A DNA stretch of 64,000 nt. It comes from Podospora pseudocomata (taxonomy: Eukaryota > Ascomycota > Sordariomycetes > Sordariales > Podosporaceae). The stretch spans positions 496,001-560,000 of the forward strand of contig NC_085888.1 in NCBI RefSeq assembly GCF_035222375.1, given 5' to 3'. This document shows positions 33,263 to 45,199 of this stretch, in pieces; position 1 is the stretch's first letter, and each line of letters begins with the position of its first letter. The notes below the pieces were generated by a model, which was not told the origin of the DNA, did not search any database, and worked only from the letters and a program-made list of their open reading frames with translations. The position numbers and the translations under genes were made by a program.

Positions 33263-33596
33263 TGTGGTGGATTGGGGGGTGTTTATGGTGTCAACAAGGA
33301 AGAATGGCGGGCAAGGTCAACAAAGATCTGATTTTACGGGAAATGTTGAGTTATCTCATGCTCTTACCCCTCTTTTGAGGGTGAAAAGTGTCAACGTTCA
33401 TGACGTGCCATAGGTGCATGATACCGTTGGTTGTTGGTGGTAGTTTGAATCTTACTGCCCTTTTGGGTGTGTGTGTGTCTTGGTGGAGTTGACAGAAGGG
33501 ATGTGATTATTGTTAAGTATTTACAAATCAAGGCACCTTGCTAGGTAACTATAGACATACTTTGTTTCCTTCCCGACAAATAAACCGACACATAAA
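33263..33596. other. Intergenic
   Basis: Short gap between two minus-strand genes, with a GT-rich patch near 33466-33481. No gene seen. Confidence 0.5.
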
Positions 33597-34889
33597 CTAC
33601 ACGGTAATAGCCTTGGGATACATCCTCGTGCAGCTCAACCCAGTGTCGGACCCATCCCCACTCGACAGGAACACCTGATTGTTGCCACACAACAAAATAT
33701 TCTTCCTGCCGCCCACATCAAGCGTGAGCTCGCCAGTCGCCGTGCTAACACACCCCTTCACCCTGATATAATTGGCAGGACTATACTCGGCACCCGTCCT
33801 CGCCTGAAGCCGAACAGACGCAGCGCTCCCTGGGTTCACCCAAGCACTGACCTTGTAGGTAGACTGCCCAACAAGGTAAAGAGTTGCCAGATACCCCTCC
33901 TTGTCCAAGACCCATTTGTACATCTTGTAGACGTCGATGCCAGGCTCGACTGGCGCTGATGCCCAATCCATACTGCCATATAAGCCGGCCATGCCGTTGA
34001 TTAGCTGGGAAAAGAGGTAGCGCTGGCTGTTGGCGGAATCAGTCGCGACGGCGTTGAAGTTGGCGACGTTACTGCATCTTTCTGCTGGGGCGACCACGGT
34101 GGAGGTGATGGTTGATGTAACGGTGGTTGTTGAACCTATGACCAAGACGTTCCCTGTTACCGTAGTCACGGCGGTGGCAGTGACCGAGGCCGTTTCAGTC
34201 TGGGTGTTGTATTCTGTGGCAGTTACTTCGTCGGTGACCGTGGTGGTGGTGGAAAGAGTAACGGGAATCGAGTTCGTTGTGGCAGCCACGCTGTCGGTGA
34301 AGGTGACGGTCACTTTGGCGGCCGAGGGTGAAGCGGTAATAGTCTCCTGGGTGGCTCCTGCGCACTTGCAGACCGAAATATACTTCTCCCATGATGGACA
34401 ATGTGCTGAGGCGTAGCTTGGAATGGATGGCGCCAGGGTGCCACTCGTGGGTGCTAGGTCGGTATCGGCGGCGCGCGCCACGATTTGAGTCGCAGCACTC
34501 GGCAGGACTGTCGTGGTGGATGTGACCAAGACTGTAACGGTGTTATATGCGCGGGTAACGTAGACCAGGGAGCGCTGAGTCGTCGTGCCAGTCACCGTGG
34601 TGCTGATGGTGTTGAGCAATGTTTCGGTCTCGACAGTCGAATAAACTGTTGCCGTCGTGGCATCTGTCTCGACCACGCTGACATACTCGGTCGGAACTTC
34701 CGTCACAGTCTCGGTAACAGTGGTGACTTGGGGCGTGACTGTTACTATCTCGAAAGCCAATGAGCAATCCTGTAGGCCATCAACCAGGGGATCAGCAACA
34801 GCCTTGAAGCATTTGTTTGTGCGGCAGCAGGCGGCAGATGCCAGTTGAAGTAACCCAAAGGCCGAAACGAACGCAAGTCCCTGCTTCAT
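33597..34889 (-). CDS. Large Ser/Thr-rich secreted protein
   Basis: A single-exon frame of 430 residues. MKQGLAFVSAFGLLQLASA is a signal peptide, directly followed by a small cysteine cluster (ACCRTNKCFKAV...DCSLAF, about residues 20-45). Two long Thr/Val/Ser-rich low-complexity stretches, likely O-glycosylated, flank a second cysteine pair region (CPSWEKYISVCKCAG, about residues 164-178). The last 150 residues form a non-repetitive, beta-rich globular region (FSQLINGMAGLYGSMDWASA, VYKMYKWVLDKEGYLATLYL, SAWVNPGSAASVRLQARTG) with C...C pairs. This arrangement is typical of fungal cell-wall or extracellular proteins. I do not know the family name, and no catalytic motif is seen. No GPI tail is evident, because the protein ends with a polar segment. 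The ATG is fixed by the signal peptide. Confidence 0.8.
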   Translation of the reverse strand: MKQGLAFVSAFGLLQLASAACCRTNKCFKAVADPLVDGLQDCSLAFEIVTVTPQVTTVTETVTEVPTEYVSVVETDATTATVYSTVETETLLNTISTTVTGTTTQRSLVYVTRAYNTVTVLVTSTTTVLPSAATQIVARAADTDLAPTSGTLAPSIPSYASAHCPSWEKYISVCKCAGATQETITASPSAAKVTVTFTDSVAATTNSIPVTLSTTTTVTDEVTATEYNTQTETASVTATAVTTVTGNVLVIGSTTTVTSTITSTVVAPAERCSNVANFNAVATDSANSQRYLFSQLINGMAGLYGSMDWASAPVEPGIDVYKMYKWVLDKEGYLATLYLVGQSTYKVSAWVNPGSAASVRLQARTGAEYSPANYIRVKGCVSTATGELTLDVGGRKNILLCGNNQVFLSSGDGSDTGLSCTRMYPKAITV

Positions 34890-36841
34890 CGTTTACGATA
34901 ATGATGACGGGACGAAAAGAGCGACTAAAGTGAGTGTGGCAAAAGACAACAACAACCTTTGGCCAGCCCGCAACGGGGGCACTTTGCTTTTCAATGTTCC
35001 TACCATGATTCGAGATCTCCTTGGCGCTGTCAATGGTCTGAACTGTTTGGATTTGTGTGGAAATTGCGCATTGATATGGTCATGTCTGATTGGCCCCCTT
35101 TCCTCAGCTCAACTCCATGCTGCCGCATCCTTTGAGCCGCAACCCGAAATATGCTCGATGATCTGCTAGCGTCCAGCTGAGGTCCGAGAATCCTTGTCAT
35201 CTCAGGATACCTAACCCATCATCGTGAATCATAGATGTCATCTGAGTTGTTGTGAAGCGTGCCAGCAGAGCTGTGAGAAAAGTGATGGCATTGTACGGCA
35301 CTGGGAAATCGGCTCCGGAGAGCAGAAATCTATCTATATCAACAGCCAACCTGTGGCCCACAGGGCAGAAGCCCGAGGAGCAACCTTCCCGAAATATCAC
35401 AGTTGTCCTCCGAGGAATACTGACATGACATCACAAGAAATCACCAAGAGCCCTACCCGTACAATATGCGTTGATAGATATGATCGAGATGGAGGAGAAA
35501 AGTTGGTGTGCTGATGATAAGAAGAGATGCATGACTTTCACCGGATGGAAGGAAAGCTTCAGCAATTAAGAGAAACCACCAGTCAGCATGAATATGGGAT
35601 CGAAGACCTCCGTTTGTCAACAGTCATTTCTTATATACCTATTTAACCTTTCACCTCTAGAAAAGGAGCAGCAGATGAAAACAATCACCACATATCCGCA
35701 CGAAACAACAGTATATCATGGGCACAGGGACTAGTGAAACGGCTCATCTTGAGTAATACCTGAGTGTATTCGATATCGGTCGAATCTCAAGCACAGCAGG
35801 AAACCGCCCTCCCTCTGGATTTGTATTTTCCAAGGCCTTGACTACGAGCCAAAACTTTACAATAAATGAGAGTGCTATTCTTTCTTTCAGTCAAGCTAGA
35901 ATATAGGTGGCCGGATGACTCGCGTCTCCTTACAACATGCCTCATGAGAAGAAAGCTTGCAAGGGCATGTTCCTCATCCAAAAGACCAGCATGATGACGC
36001 ATGGAACCTTGACATCACAGTCTCCGTGTGATTGCTCCCAGTTCACCTGGTCCAACCTTTTCTGTCAGGTCCACATGTTGGTTGCTCTGGATTGGGATTT
36101 TGTTGCGTATATCACACACTTTGTAGTTTTCTTTTCTCTCTCTGTTAAATTTCACCATCATCACTTTTCTCACCACCTTTTGCCTCACTTTGCGCGCCAG
36201 TGACCACTTTCACTGTCCCAACCCCCGCCTGTTCGCTAACCGACCTGGACACTGAGGACGTTTGGAGATGCGACCAGCTCGCCAACACATGAAAACAGGT
36301 TGCCTAAGATACTATCTACTTGGCGAACGCCGACGTGTTCGTTTTGGCCTTGATTTGACTCAACCGTGGCTTCATGGATTGTCCGATAAGGTCCGTTAAT
36401 CGGCGTGAGAGTCACGCTACCCGGTCACGGCCTTTGCCGGCTTGCATACAATGGAGCCAATATGACTTTTGGATCGCGAGCAGTTTGGCCCCCGCGCAGC
36501 TAGCCTCAATCAATTTGTCAAGGCTTCACAGATCCGTATCTCCGAGTCTATTAACATTGACGGCGGTGAGTTGCAAAGGTTGAAGCTGAATAGGGGATCT
36601 GTTCGGTTATGCAAGAAACTTGTTTGCATGTCGCATTCCGGAGGTGTAGGTAAGGCCTACGAGCCGTCTCGACACGAGCCTTTCCCGTGTTGTGTAGGCG
36701 AACCGGAGGATGTCAGCAGAGTGTCGTCGCGATGCGACGTGGACGCATGTGTCCTATGCTTGTCTCTACATGAAAAGCTTGGTTATCACGAGCCTGCATG
36801 CTAGGCATCAGCAAAATTGTACAAGAAACTTCTAGCATGAG

Positions 36842-36866
36842 ACTCGGCACAGGAACGGTGCCGAGT
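36842..36866. repeat. Perfect 9-bp inverted repeat (hairpin)
   Basis: ACTCGGCAC and its exact reverse complement GTGCCGAGT are separated by the 7-nt loop AGGAACG. No gene is adjacent. It could be a protein-binding palindrome or part of a small RNA. Confidence 0.6.
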
Positions 36867-37079
36867 GCGCCCAATGATAGCTGCTGCCATGCTCACTATG
36901 ATCCTGGAAAGTGGGTTTAGAAGTGTCGATAGTTCGTTTCGCTTACACGTTGTATCCCCGTCGGCATATTGCTGGGCAAGAGCCACGGCATCCGCCTTGG
37001 CGGACGTGGACAGATGTGAACAAGGCTGAAGGTATCATCAACTGTCGTCGTGAATAGAGAGAGAGAGAGAAAAAAAAGG

Positions 37080-37086
37080 TATAAAG
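37080..37086 (+). promoter_or_regulatory. TATA box of LysM gene
   Basis: TATAAAG directly follows a GA/A-rich run and lies 123 nt before the ATG at 37209. The leader that follows is pyrimidine-rich, with several TCCTCACC and CATCCTCA units. Confidence 0.5.
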
Positions 37087-37208
37087 GGGAGGGCATCGAC
37101 CCTCAACCATCTAGATTCTCTCCTCACCCTCACCAGCATCCTCATCTCCATCCTCACCAGCATTAACTTCACTTCCACCTTCAAATCTTCTTCTCTTCAA
37201 CCCTCAAG

Positions 37209-37829
37209 ATGAAGTTCACTCTCTCCACCGCCATCCTCACCGGGCTCGCCACCCTGGCCTCGGCCCAGTCCCCTCAAATGCCCGGCCTCGCCCCCAACTG
37301 CAACCGCTACCACTACGTCCAAAGCGGCGACACCTGCGCCGTCATCGCCGCCGCCAACGGCATCTCGATCGCCCAGTTCCTCTCCTGGAACTCCGAAGTC
37401 AACGCGGGCTGCACCAACCTCTGGCTCAACTACTTTGTCTGCACCGGCGTCTCCTCGAGCGGCGGCACCACCACCGCCACCGTGACCAGCACCGCTGACA
37501 ACGGCGGCACAACAACAACCAACACTGTCACGAGCACCAATGACAATGGCGGCACAACAACAACCGCTACTGTTACCAGCACCGTTGGGAACGGCGGCAC
37601 CACCACCACCTCTGGTGGCCCTACCAGCACCCCTACCAACACCTCCCCTCAGATGCCCGGGTTGCCGTCTACCTGCTGGTTGTTCCACACTGTTGAGACC
37701 GGGGATACTTGCGAGATTATTGCTGCCAGCTATGGGGTCACGCTTGCGCAGTTTTATGCTTGGAATCCCGAGATCAACTCTACTTGCACCAACTTGTGGT
37801 TGGGATTTGCTGTTTGTGTTGGGGCGTAA
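37209..37829 (+). CDS. Secreted protein with two LysM domains (effector-like)
   Basis: LysM modules bind chitin and related N-acetylglucosamine polymers. Secreted multi-LysM proteins of fungi shield hyphae or mask chitin fragments. The gene is a single exon of 206 residues. MKFTLSTAILTGLATLASA is the signal peptide. LysM 1 (about residues 30-76) has the pattern YHYVQSGDTCAVIAAANGIS, then FLSWNSEVNAGCTNLWLNYF. LysM 2 (about 157-204) has FHTVETGDTCEIIAASYGVT, then FYAWNPEINSTCTNLWLGFA. Each module is introduced by the same QMPGL phrase and has the usual cysteines. The linker (about 80-145) contains three Thr-rich repeats of the NGGTTTT type. No enzyme domain is attached, so it is a pure binding protein. 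A TATA box and pyrimidine-rich leader suggest regulated, strong expression. Confidence 0.9.
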   Translation: MKFTLSTAILTGLATLASAQSPQMPGLAPNCNRYHYVQSGDTCAVIAAANGISIAQFLSWNSEVNAGCTNLWLNYFVCTGVSSSGGTTTATVTSTADNGGTTTTNTVTSTNDNGGTTTTATVTSTVGNGGTTTTSGGPTSTPTNTSPQMPGLPSTCWLFHTVETGDTCEIIAASYGVTLAQFYAWNPEINSTCTNLWLGFAVCVGA

Positions 37830-38390
37830 GGAGAAGACCGAACGGGGCGGCTTTAGAGTCAGGGGATAGTCTTTACTGCTAGCTTGGGGAGTGTAGATAG
37901 CCAAATGGAATGTCAATGTTTGGTGAACCAACGGTCCGTGTTACCATGACAACTTGTGATTATCTTGTGAAATGCATAACGTTAGTCCAGATTGCATAAA
38001 CTGTGGTGCACTGTAACATCAATAAGGTATGGAAAAGGTTCCGTGGAAATCATAATGTCAAGCTAAATGGGTAGCTGATCTGTACAACACCTATTTATCT
38101 CATGTGGCTTTCATACTTTTGTGGGCAAGGCTGTTGGCAAGCTTTCAATCCGGCACCAAGGACAAGTGACAAGGACTCACCTCGCGGGACTGGATCTCAA
38201 ACATTCATAACACCACATCTCATCTGCGCAGGAACCTCAATGTCACAAAATGAGAGCAAAAGTTGAACATCACGATAGTCAATTTATCCCACAGTCGACA
38301 AGGTGGTAGCGAAGATCCTCCTCTATATCATCCATCTGCAGTACATTTGGCCTATCACATCCTTCCATCATCCCTCCCATGCAACTACAT
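37830..38390. other. Intergenic between convergent genes
   Basis: Presumed 3' UTRs; nothing else seen. Confidence 0.5.
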
Positions 38391-38763
38391 TTAGCAGTTG
38401 AGAACAGCGTTGCCGCAGCCAGTGACGACCTTGTTGACACCAGCAGAGGAGACGGCCTTGCGGGCGCTGCCGCAGTAGCGGCCCTGAGAGGTGGAGCCCT
38501 TGCAGAAGTTCACGCTGTGGCATCATTTGTGTTAGTACAGGGGAAGCTGAGCTGGTCTTGTTGGAGGGGGGTTCGTCTCACCAGCAGCCATCACCGAGCT
38601 TGGACTCCCAGATCCAGGACTTGACAGTGAAGCCGACGTTGCGGGAGCCGGCGGTGGAGTAGCTCTTCTGGGTGCCCTGGTAGTTGTCGGCGCTGTAGAC
38701 GGAGAGGGTGTAGGCGGAGGAGGTGCCAGCGAGGGCGGCGACGAGGAGGGTGGAGAGCTGCAT
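38391..38763 (-). CDS. Small cysteine-containing secreted protein, beta/gamma-crystallin-like
   Basis: Two exons, 38582-38763 and 38391-38514, join in phase 2 over a 66-nt GTGAGA...CCACAG intron to give 101 residues. MQLSTLLVAALAGTSSA is a signal peptide. The mature part opens with YTLSVYSADNYQGTQKSY, which recalls the beta-strand plus Y/FxG hairpin of beta/gamma-crystallin folds. Six cysteines are clustered in the C-terminal half (GDGCCVNFC, RYCGSA, TGCGNAVLNC). Small secreted proteins of this kind are common in Sordariomycetes; their role is mostly unknown, and an effector, antimicrobial or structural role is possible. The fold is inferred from pattern only. A TATA box (38882-38889) lies about 120 nt upstream. 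A protein of similar size and style is encoded at 50875-51382. Confidence 0.82.
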
Positions 38764-40640
38764 TTTGATGGTTTTGGTTGGTTGGTTGGAAAATGAAGAT
38801 TTGTCTTGAGTAGATGGCTTGTCTAAAGGCTTGATGGTGAGGATGATGAGAAAAGGCGTCTCGATGTCGTGATGATGGCTCTCTTTTATAGACAAAATCT
38901 CGAGATGATCCTTCACAAGCAAACGGTCTCGAGTCTTTCCGTCTTACTCCTCGGTGTAGTCGATCTGTGGAGCTCATGATGTGTTTTTGGATGCTGTTGT
39001 CATCAGTACTACCTGCTACAGGTGCATGTTGTGTGAGATGATTCGATGGGAGTGGGTGGCCAATGGTTGAGGCGGGCGGGTAGCTGTGTAGCCGTTGTAA
39101 CGTTGAGGGTGCAAGCTGTCTCTGTTCAGCTAGAGCCTCACTTTTGGGGTTGCACCGAACCGCAGGATCTGCAAAGTGGTTGAGATCATGCCTACAGAGG
39201 GTCTAATCGGGCGACCTGGACCCCTCTCCAGATTCGAGTGCCTCTCCTGAACTGATCGAGAACTTTGATGTTGGAAGTGTCAGAGTTGACCTACTCGTAT
39301 GGATATTTCAGCTATCTACAAGGCATCTACTACAAAGCACTGGCTTGATCTGAAGTCAATTTCACGATAGAAGTGACTGCTGCTCAGATCCATGCTCCTG
39401 AATCGCACGGTCAAACCGGGTAACCGGAGGCATCGAATGATGTGGAGGGGTGGCGGAGAGCCTCCGGGAGCATGGTCTTGGCTACCGTCGTTGTCTACCT
39501 TATTTTTCCCAGGGAATTGTGGGCTTCTCCCGTTGAGGCTCTCGGCTATATGCAGGAACGTCAAAAATGGAATGGTTCTCGGTCAGCGATTTGGTCGTTG
39601 GCGTCGCCGTTGAGATCTAGATCGTAGTAGCCCAAGAAGCTTGTGCCGTACACCCAGTTCACGCAAAAGAAGTTTCACTGATACCTATCGAGAACACATA
39701 TTCGTTTGCAGTTGCCTGTTGTAGCTCTCTCCATGTGCTTCGAAGCCTGTCAAGTTGTCCATCAAAGCGTCCGTCAAGGTGCTCGCCAAGCTGCTCGCCA
39801 AACCTTGACAGTGGCTGGTCGCGGGATAGGACAGCATGTAGACCCTTAATGATCGGCGCATATAAACATACACTTCTCTGTATCAGGCAGGTCAAGATCA
39901 TTGACGTCGGATCTCTCGTTGTTTTGTTCCTGACAGTTCGCCATCCCCATTCGATATTGTAACCGTCACGGCGTCAGCACTGTGGAGTGCGCTAACCCCG
40001 TTGAAGCAACTACGACAAGCCTCCCCCAGATCGTCCTCTTGTCTGACGGGAAGGAACACGGGAAGTGGACCCTGGATCGGCGAAATCTATCCGTAGTCGA
40101 TGTCAGAACGCCATCTAGACTGCGATATGTTGTAGCACTTGTGTTGAAGCTTGCCCTAGATAGGGCTGGTACGCCCCGCCTTCGAAAACATCTCCAGTCT
40201 ACGGAGGAACTGGAGTGAATAAAAAAAGGAGAAGCGCGTGTTGATCATGCCACAGCCGAGGGAATTAAGCGAGAAGCAGGCGCTTGTCGCTTGATTGTGC
40301 GGGAGCAAACACGGAGGAATTCTCCCTGGAGCCCGAAACAGCAAAAGTGAACGTCTCACGAGCAAGCAGCATCACCTGATTTACCTTCTTCTTTCGTGTG
40401 AGAGCAATCATCAGATTCAAAACTGCTCTACATAAAAATAAGCACCAGACTTGATTCCAGGTTAACAATCTTAAGATCTTCATCATACGGAGCAATCTTT
40501 CTCCTGATCTTTGCCACAAAAACATCTTGACATAGCTCAGCCAAGGCCTCGGCTACGACTCTCTCCGCTTCTCCCCCGCACCCAACACTAACGTCCATCT
40601 CCACCAGCCACTCTGCCACTTCAGTTTCTTTTACAAACTT
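38764..40640. other. Intergenic, with possible relic coding fragments
   Basis: The TATA box of the small secreted protein lies here. Plus-strand segments at about 39722-39840 (VALSMCFEACQVVHQ) and 39982-40218 (LRYVVALVLKLALDRAGTP) look protein-like but have no start and no shared frame, so they may be remnants of a gene. The minus-strand frame following the subtilase stop (40428-40640) is described under findings. Confidence 0.4.
38882..38889 (-). promoter_or_regulatory. TATA box of small secreted protein gene
   Basis: TATAAAAG on the minus strand, about 120 nt before the ATG at 38763. Confidence 0.5.
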
Positions 40641-41973
<1,333 letters not shown>

Positions 41974-44082
41974 TTTTGGTGTTGTGGAACGTGAGATAGG
42001 TATGGTAGGTGCTAGGTTCGTTATTGTTTCTGATCAGATCTGAAGGGTGAAGTCAAATCTTTGAACACAGGATGTAGAAGATGGAGCCTTTCAACGACAC
42101 ATCGACCCAGCTATTTATCCACCGCGTCATCTCCTCTGACCGAATTCCGCAAAGACACCACGGATGTCGCCGCAGACAGGAAGGCCAAGGCAGCCATGTC
42201 TCTCGACCGTCACCTCCACGATCATTCGTCGTTTCTTGGGATCTGCGTTTCGTCTTTTATCGCAATGGCTTGCGTAACTCAGCCCTGTACCGACACTCTG
42301 CTCTAGCGGCAGCCAAACAGAAGCCAAGATGCTGCCAAAGTCCAACTGGAACCAAATATTTCACGGCTAGACATGCAGAAGAGGAGGGGTCTAGATCGCA
42401 AACGTGCCCGGTACTGGTGGAGGGCATGCGTAGGGCTGAGTTGATGAATGCTACATTATGCAGCCACTATGCGGTTGACTCCCGCTCATGACCAATGCTA
42501 CCTGCCGTGGCTTGTCTGGCGCACTGTTTATTGATTCTCGGTGCATTTTGGCAAGAGGGGTAGGGTAAAATGTCACATTCACACCGAGAGCTTCTCACCA
42601 GCAGTAGAGAGGGACCATGGTTCATCATGTTGATGGTGAAGGATCAATGTTTGAATGATATATTGACCGCTTATGCGCCACAGATCATGGGATAGTAGAG
42701 CTTCACCTGGTTGGGCGACGTACGAGCTGAGGACAAACGCCACATTTTCCCGTCTTTTGTGTAACTTTAAGATAACAACCTGGAACACAGCTACCTACCC
42801 CACGCGGCAGAGACAAGCCCCCCTTGATGTCTGGGAGGTGGAGGGCGACAACACTCTCGCCGTGAAGATCTGTCTCAGCAGTTTTCGTGGTTCCCGCAAT
42901 CACCGAGGTGGCTTTTGAAAAGAGACACAGTCTTCAGAATGTGAACTTGACAAAGAAAGAGAGAGGTCGAACTCCGACGCCACTAGCGGTGATGCGTCAA
43001 GGGATTCAGGGGTAGCTTGGCTCACGTGATCTTTGAAACTGGTTTTCACTGCCATCAATGTTGGATTTAAGAAGAGAAAAGATGGAGTACAAGAGGACGA
43101 TGCCGTATTATAAAGTTAAGGAGTCTGTTTCATGGGAATGCAACGGAGGATGTGGGGAGAGAGGGTGGCTGGAGCGGCATTTGTTTGGTGGATAAAATCC
43201 ATCCAACTGAGACAGCACGGGGCCCACCTGCGGGGGTGCCATGCGGAGAACGGCCCCGAGTCCATGGTTTGAGATGCTCCGGTTCGCGGGGATCATGGTG
43301 CAGGGTTGATGAATGGTAAGTTTGCACAGACATTGACGGCGGCGTTGTTGATGCCATCGAACTAGGTAGTCGAAGACTTGGTAGCATTTTTTTCCACCAA
43401 GCTAAAAGCGGCCTTCCGGTGGGGTTGGACGTTCACTAGAATTTGGAAAGTGAATATTCTCAACTAACCCTACACCTCGGTACGTTCTCACTGTCGGCCT
43501 AGTTGATCTTCGGTAGCGGAGGACTTTCCGGATTAGGAGCTAGGAAGCTCAGGGGCTCTCAACTCCCGACGCCAACCCAGGCGGAGAAATCAAATCCGGG
43601 GTGCAGCTTGATGTCGACACTTGCCAAGCCATGTCGGTGACAGCTTCATCAAGGAAGCAAGGCCGCACGTCGGCCCACTGCTCATTCTTGGACGAGGCCG
43701 AGATGGTCTCCATCGTAACGGTCTCGTCGTGACACATGGCAGGAAAATACGAAACACCGTGGATCTCCCGTTCACAATTATCCCGGGGTTCTCTGAACGT
43801 ATGGAGGACCTCCGTCCTTCCGTGGATCGGAACAGGGAGCATCGCCGGGTGCCAATACCTGCACCTAACTGTATGCAGACTCTAGTCCTTTTCTGATCGA
43901 GATATGGCTCGTATGACATGGAGTTACGGGGAAAGGTAGAACGGGTTGTTCCGTAAGGTAGGTATGCTTGCGAGAATCAAGTTGAATGACAGGTTTCGTC
44001 TGATCTATAAAGCAAGTGTCAACAGCCCATATGTTTCGAGATTGTGGTCGGTCAATCATTCATCGACAGTAAACCGCCCAAA
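41974..44082. other. Intergenic, about 2.1 kb
   Basis: This is the divergent upstream region of the subtilase and pectate lyase genes. A TATA box serves the latter. Open frames here are short and have no recognisable protein features. Confidence 0.45.
44006..44012 (+). promoter_or_regulatory. TATA box of pectate lyase gene
   Basis: TATAAAG lies 77 nt before the ATG at 44083. Confidence 0.5.
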
Positions 44083-44947
44083 ATGTTCTCCAACGCCGGA
44101 CAGATCGCTCTCACCCTTCTCGCCGCTGCCCCTACGGCATTCGCCTGCTTGGGCTACACCGGCGGCCTTCCCAAGGCCACTGGGAACGTGGCTCTGACTG
44201 CGCCCATCTACGTCAAGGCTGGTCAGGTCTACGACGGTGGCTGGCGCAAGTTTGACAGAAACCCCAGCAGCTGCAATGGCCAAAGTGAAGGTGGTGAGAA
44301 GGACACCGCTTTCGTTGTTGAGCGTGGTGGTACTCTCCGCAACGTCATCATCGGTAAGACCGTCGGTGAGGGTGTCTACTGCAAGGGTGGCGGCTGTAAC
44401 CTCGAGTTCATCTGGTTCGAGGACGTCTGCGAGGATGCCATCTCCATCGTAAGTGGACCGGTCTCCGACCGCCAGACTTCTACGTTCCGATCTAACCCCA
44501 ATTACAGAAGGACGACCGTCCGGGAGATGTCACCAACATTATTGGTGGTGGTGCCTACCACGCCTCTGACAAGGTGATCCAGCACAACGGCTGCGGCCGT
44601 GTCAATGTGAGTGTTCCTCGAAGCACCCCTTATGGAACGTCCAACTCTAACATCCTCGGTAGATCATCAACTTCTATGCCGAGAACTACGGCAAGGTCTA
44701 TCGCTCGTGCGGAACAGTAGGTTAACCCGATTCGGCATGGTTTGCGAGACGTGTACTAACAGCCTCGCAGTGCCAGAAGTGCGCCCGCGAAGTCTACGTC
44801 GAGGGTGTCACCGCCCGCAAGGGTGGCGAGGTTGTCGGCATCACCAAGGCCAACGGTGACAAGGCCACCTTGGTGAATGTCTGCACTGATGCCAAGACCC
44901 CGTGCCAGAACTACAGTGGTCCTGGTGCCAAGGACGGCGCTTGCTAG
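44083..44947 (+). CDS. Pectate lyase, polysaccharide lyase family 3
   Basis: This secreted enzyme cleaves polygalacturonate by beta-elimination, with Ca2+ as cofactor. Four exons (44083-44448, 44508-44606, 44663-44716, 44771-44947) join with every boundary in phase 0, giving 231 residues. The introns are 54-59 nt. [21 protein letters not shown] is the signal peptide. The family's parallel-beta-helix motifs are visible: [97 protein letters not shown] and [13 protein letters not shown]. The acidic/basic cluster CEDAISIKDD is in the region held to form the active site. Length fits a single PL3 domain without a carbohydrate-binding module. It points to growth on plant material. Confidence 0.93.
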
Positions 44948-45199
44948 GGGCTGGGCAACAAAGTATGTCTTTTCCTCGGGTTCAACACCAACTCCGAGAC
45001 TCGAAATAAAACGTTTCCATTCCTGGACATTTTACATCCAAGAGTAAATATCGTGTTTAACATTACCTGATACATGCTGCATGTCCTCATCATACATACA
45101 CAAAACCCGTGGTGTACAACCGCCCCCCAGCCCCAGGATATCATCACACACGAAAGAAAGAAACCAAAGCCTATTAGACACCTCCCTCCCACTTTCGAC

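Larger units (their letters stand above)
34890..37208. other. Long gene-poor region upstream of LysM gene
   Basis: About 2.3 kb without a convincing gene. It contains a perfect hairpin (36842-36866), a GA-rich run (37056-37078) and a TATA box, the last two belonging to the LysM gene promoter. Short open frames at 35938-36203 and 36469-36804 have no recognisable features. Confidence 0.45.

Noticed and set aside
37197-37931. Long (244-codon) minus-strand frame opposite the LysM gene
   Set aside because: Gly/Ala/Val-rich composition is the mirror of the GC-rich third positions of the LysM gene; the plus strand has signal peptide and domain motifs.
43549-43919. Two overlapping minus-strand frames of about 100 codons
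   Set aside because: No motif, no splice signals, and no agreement between frames.
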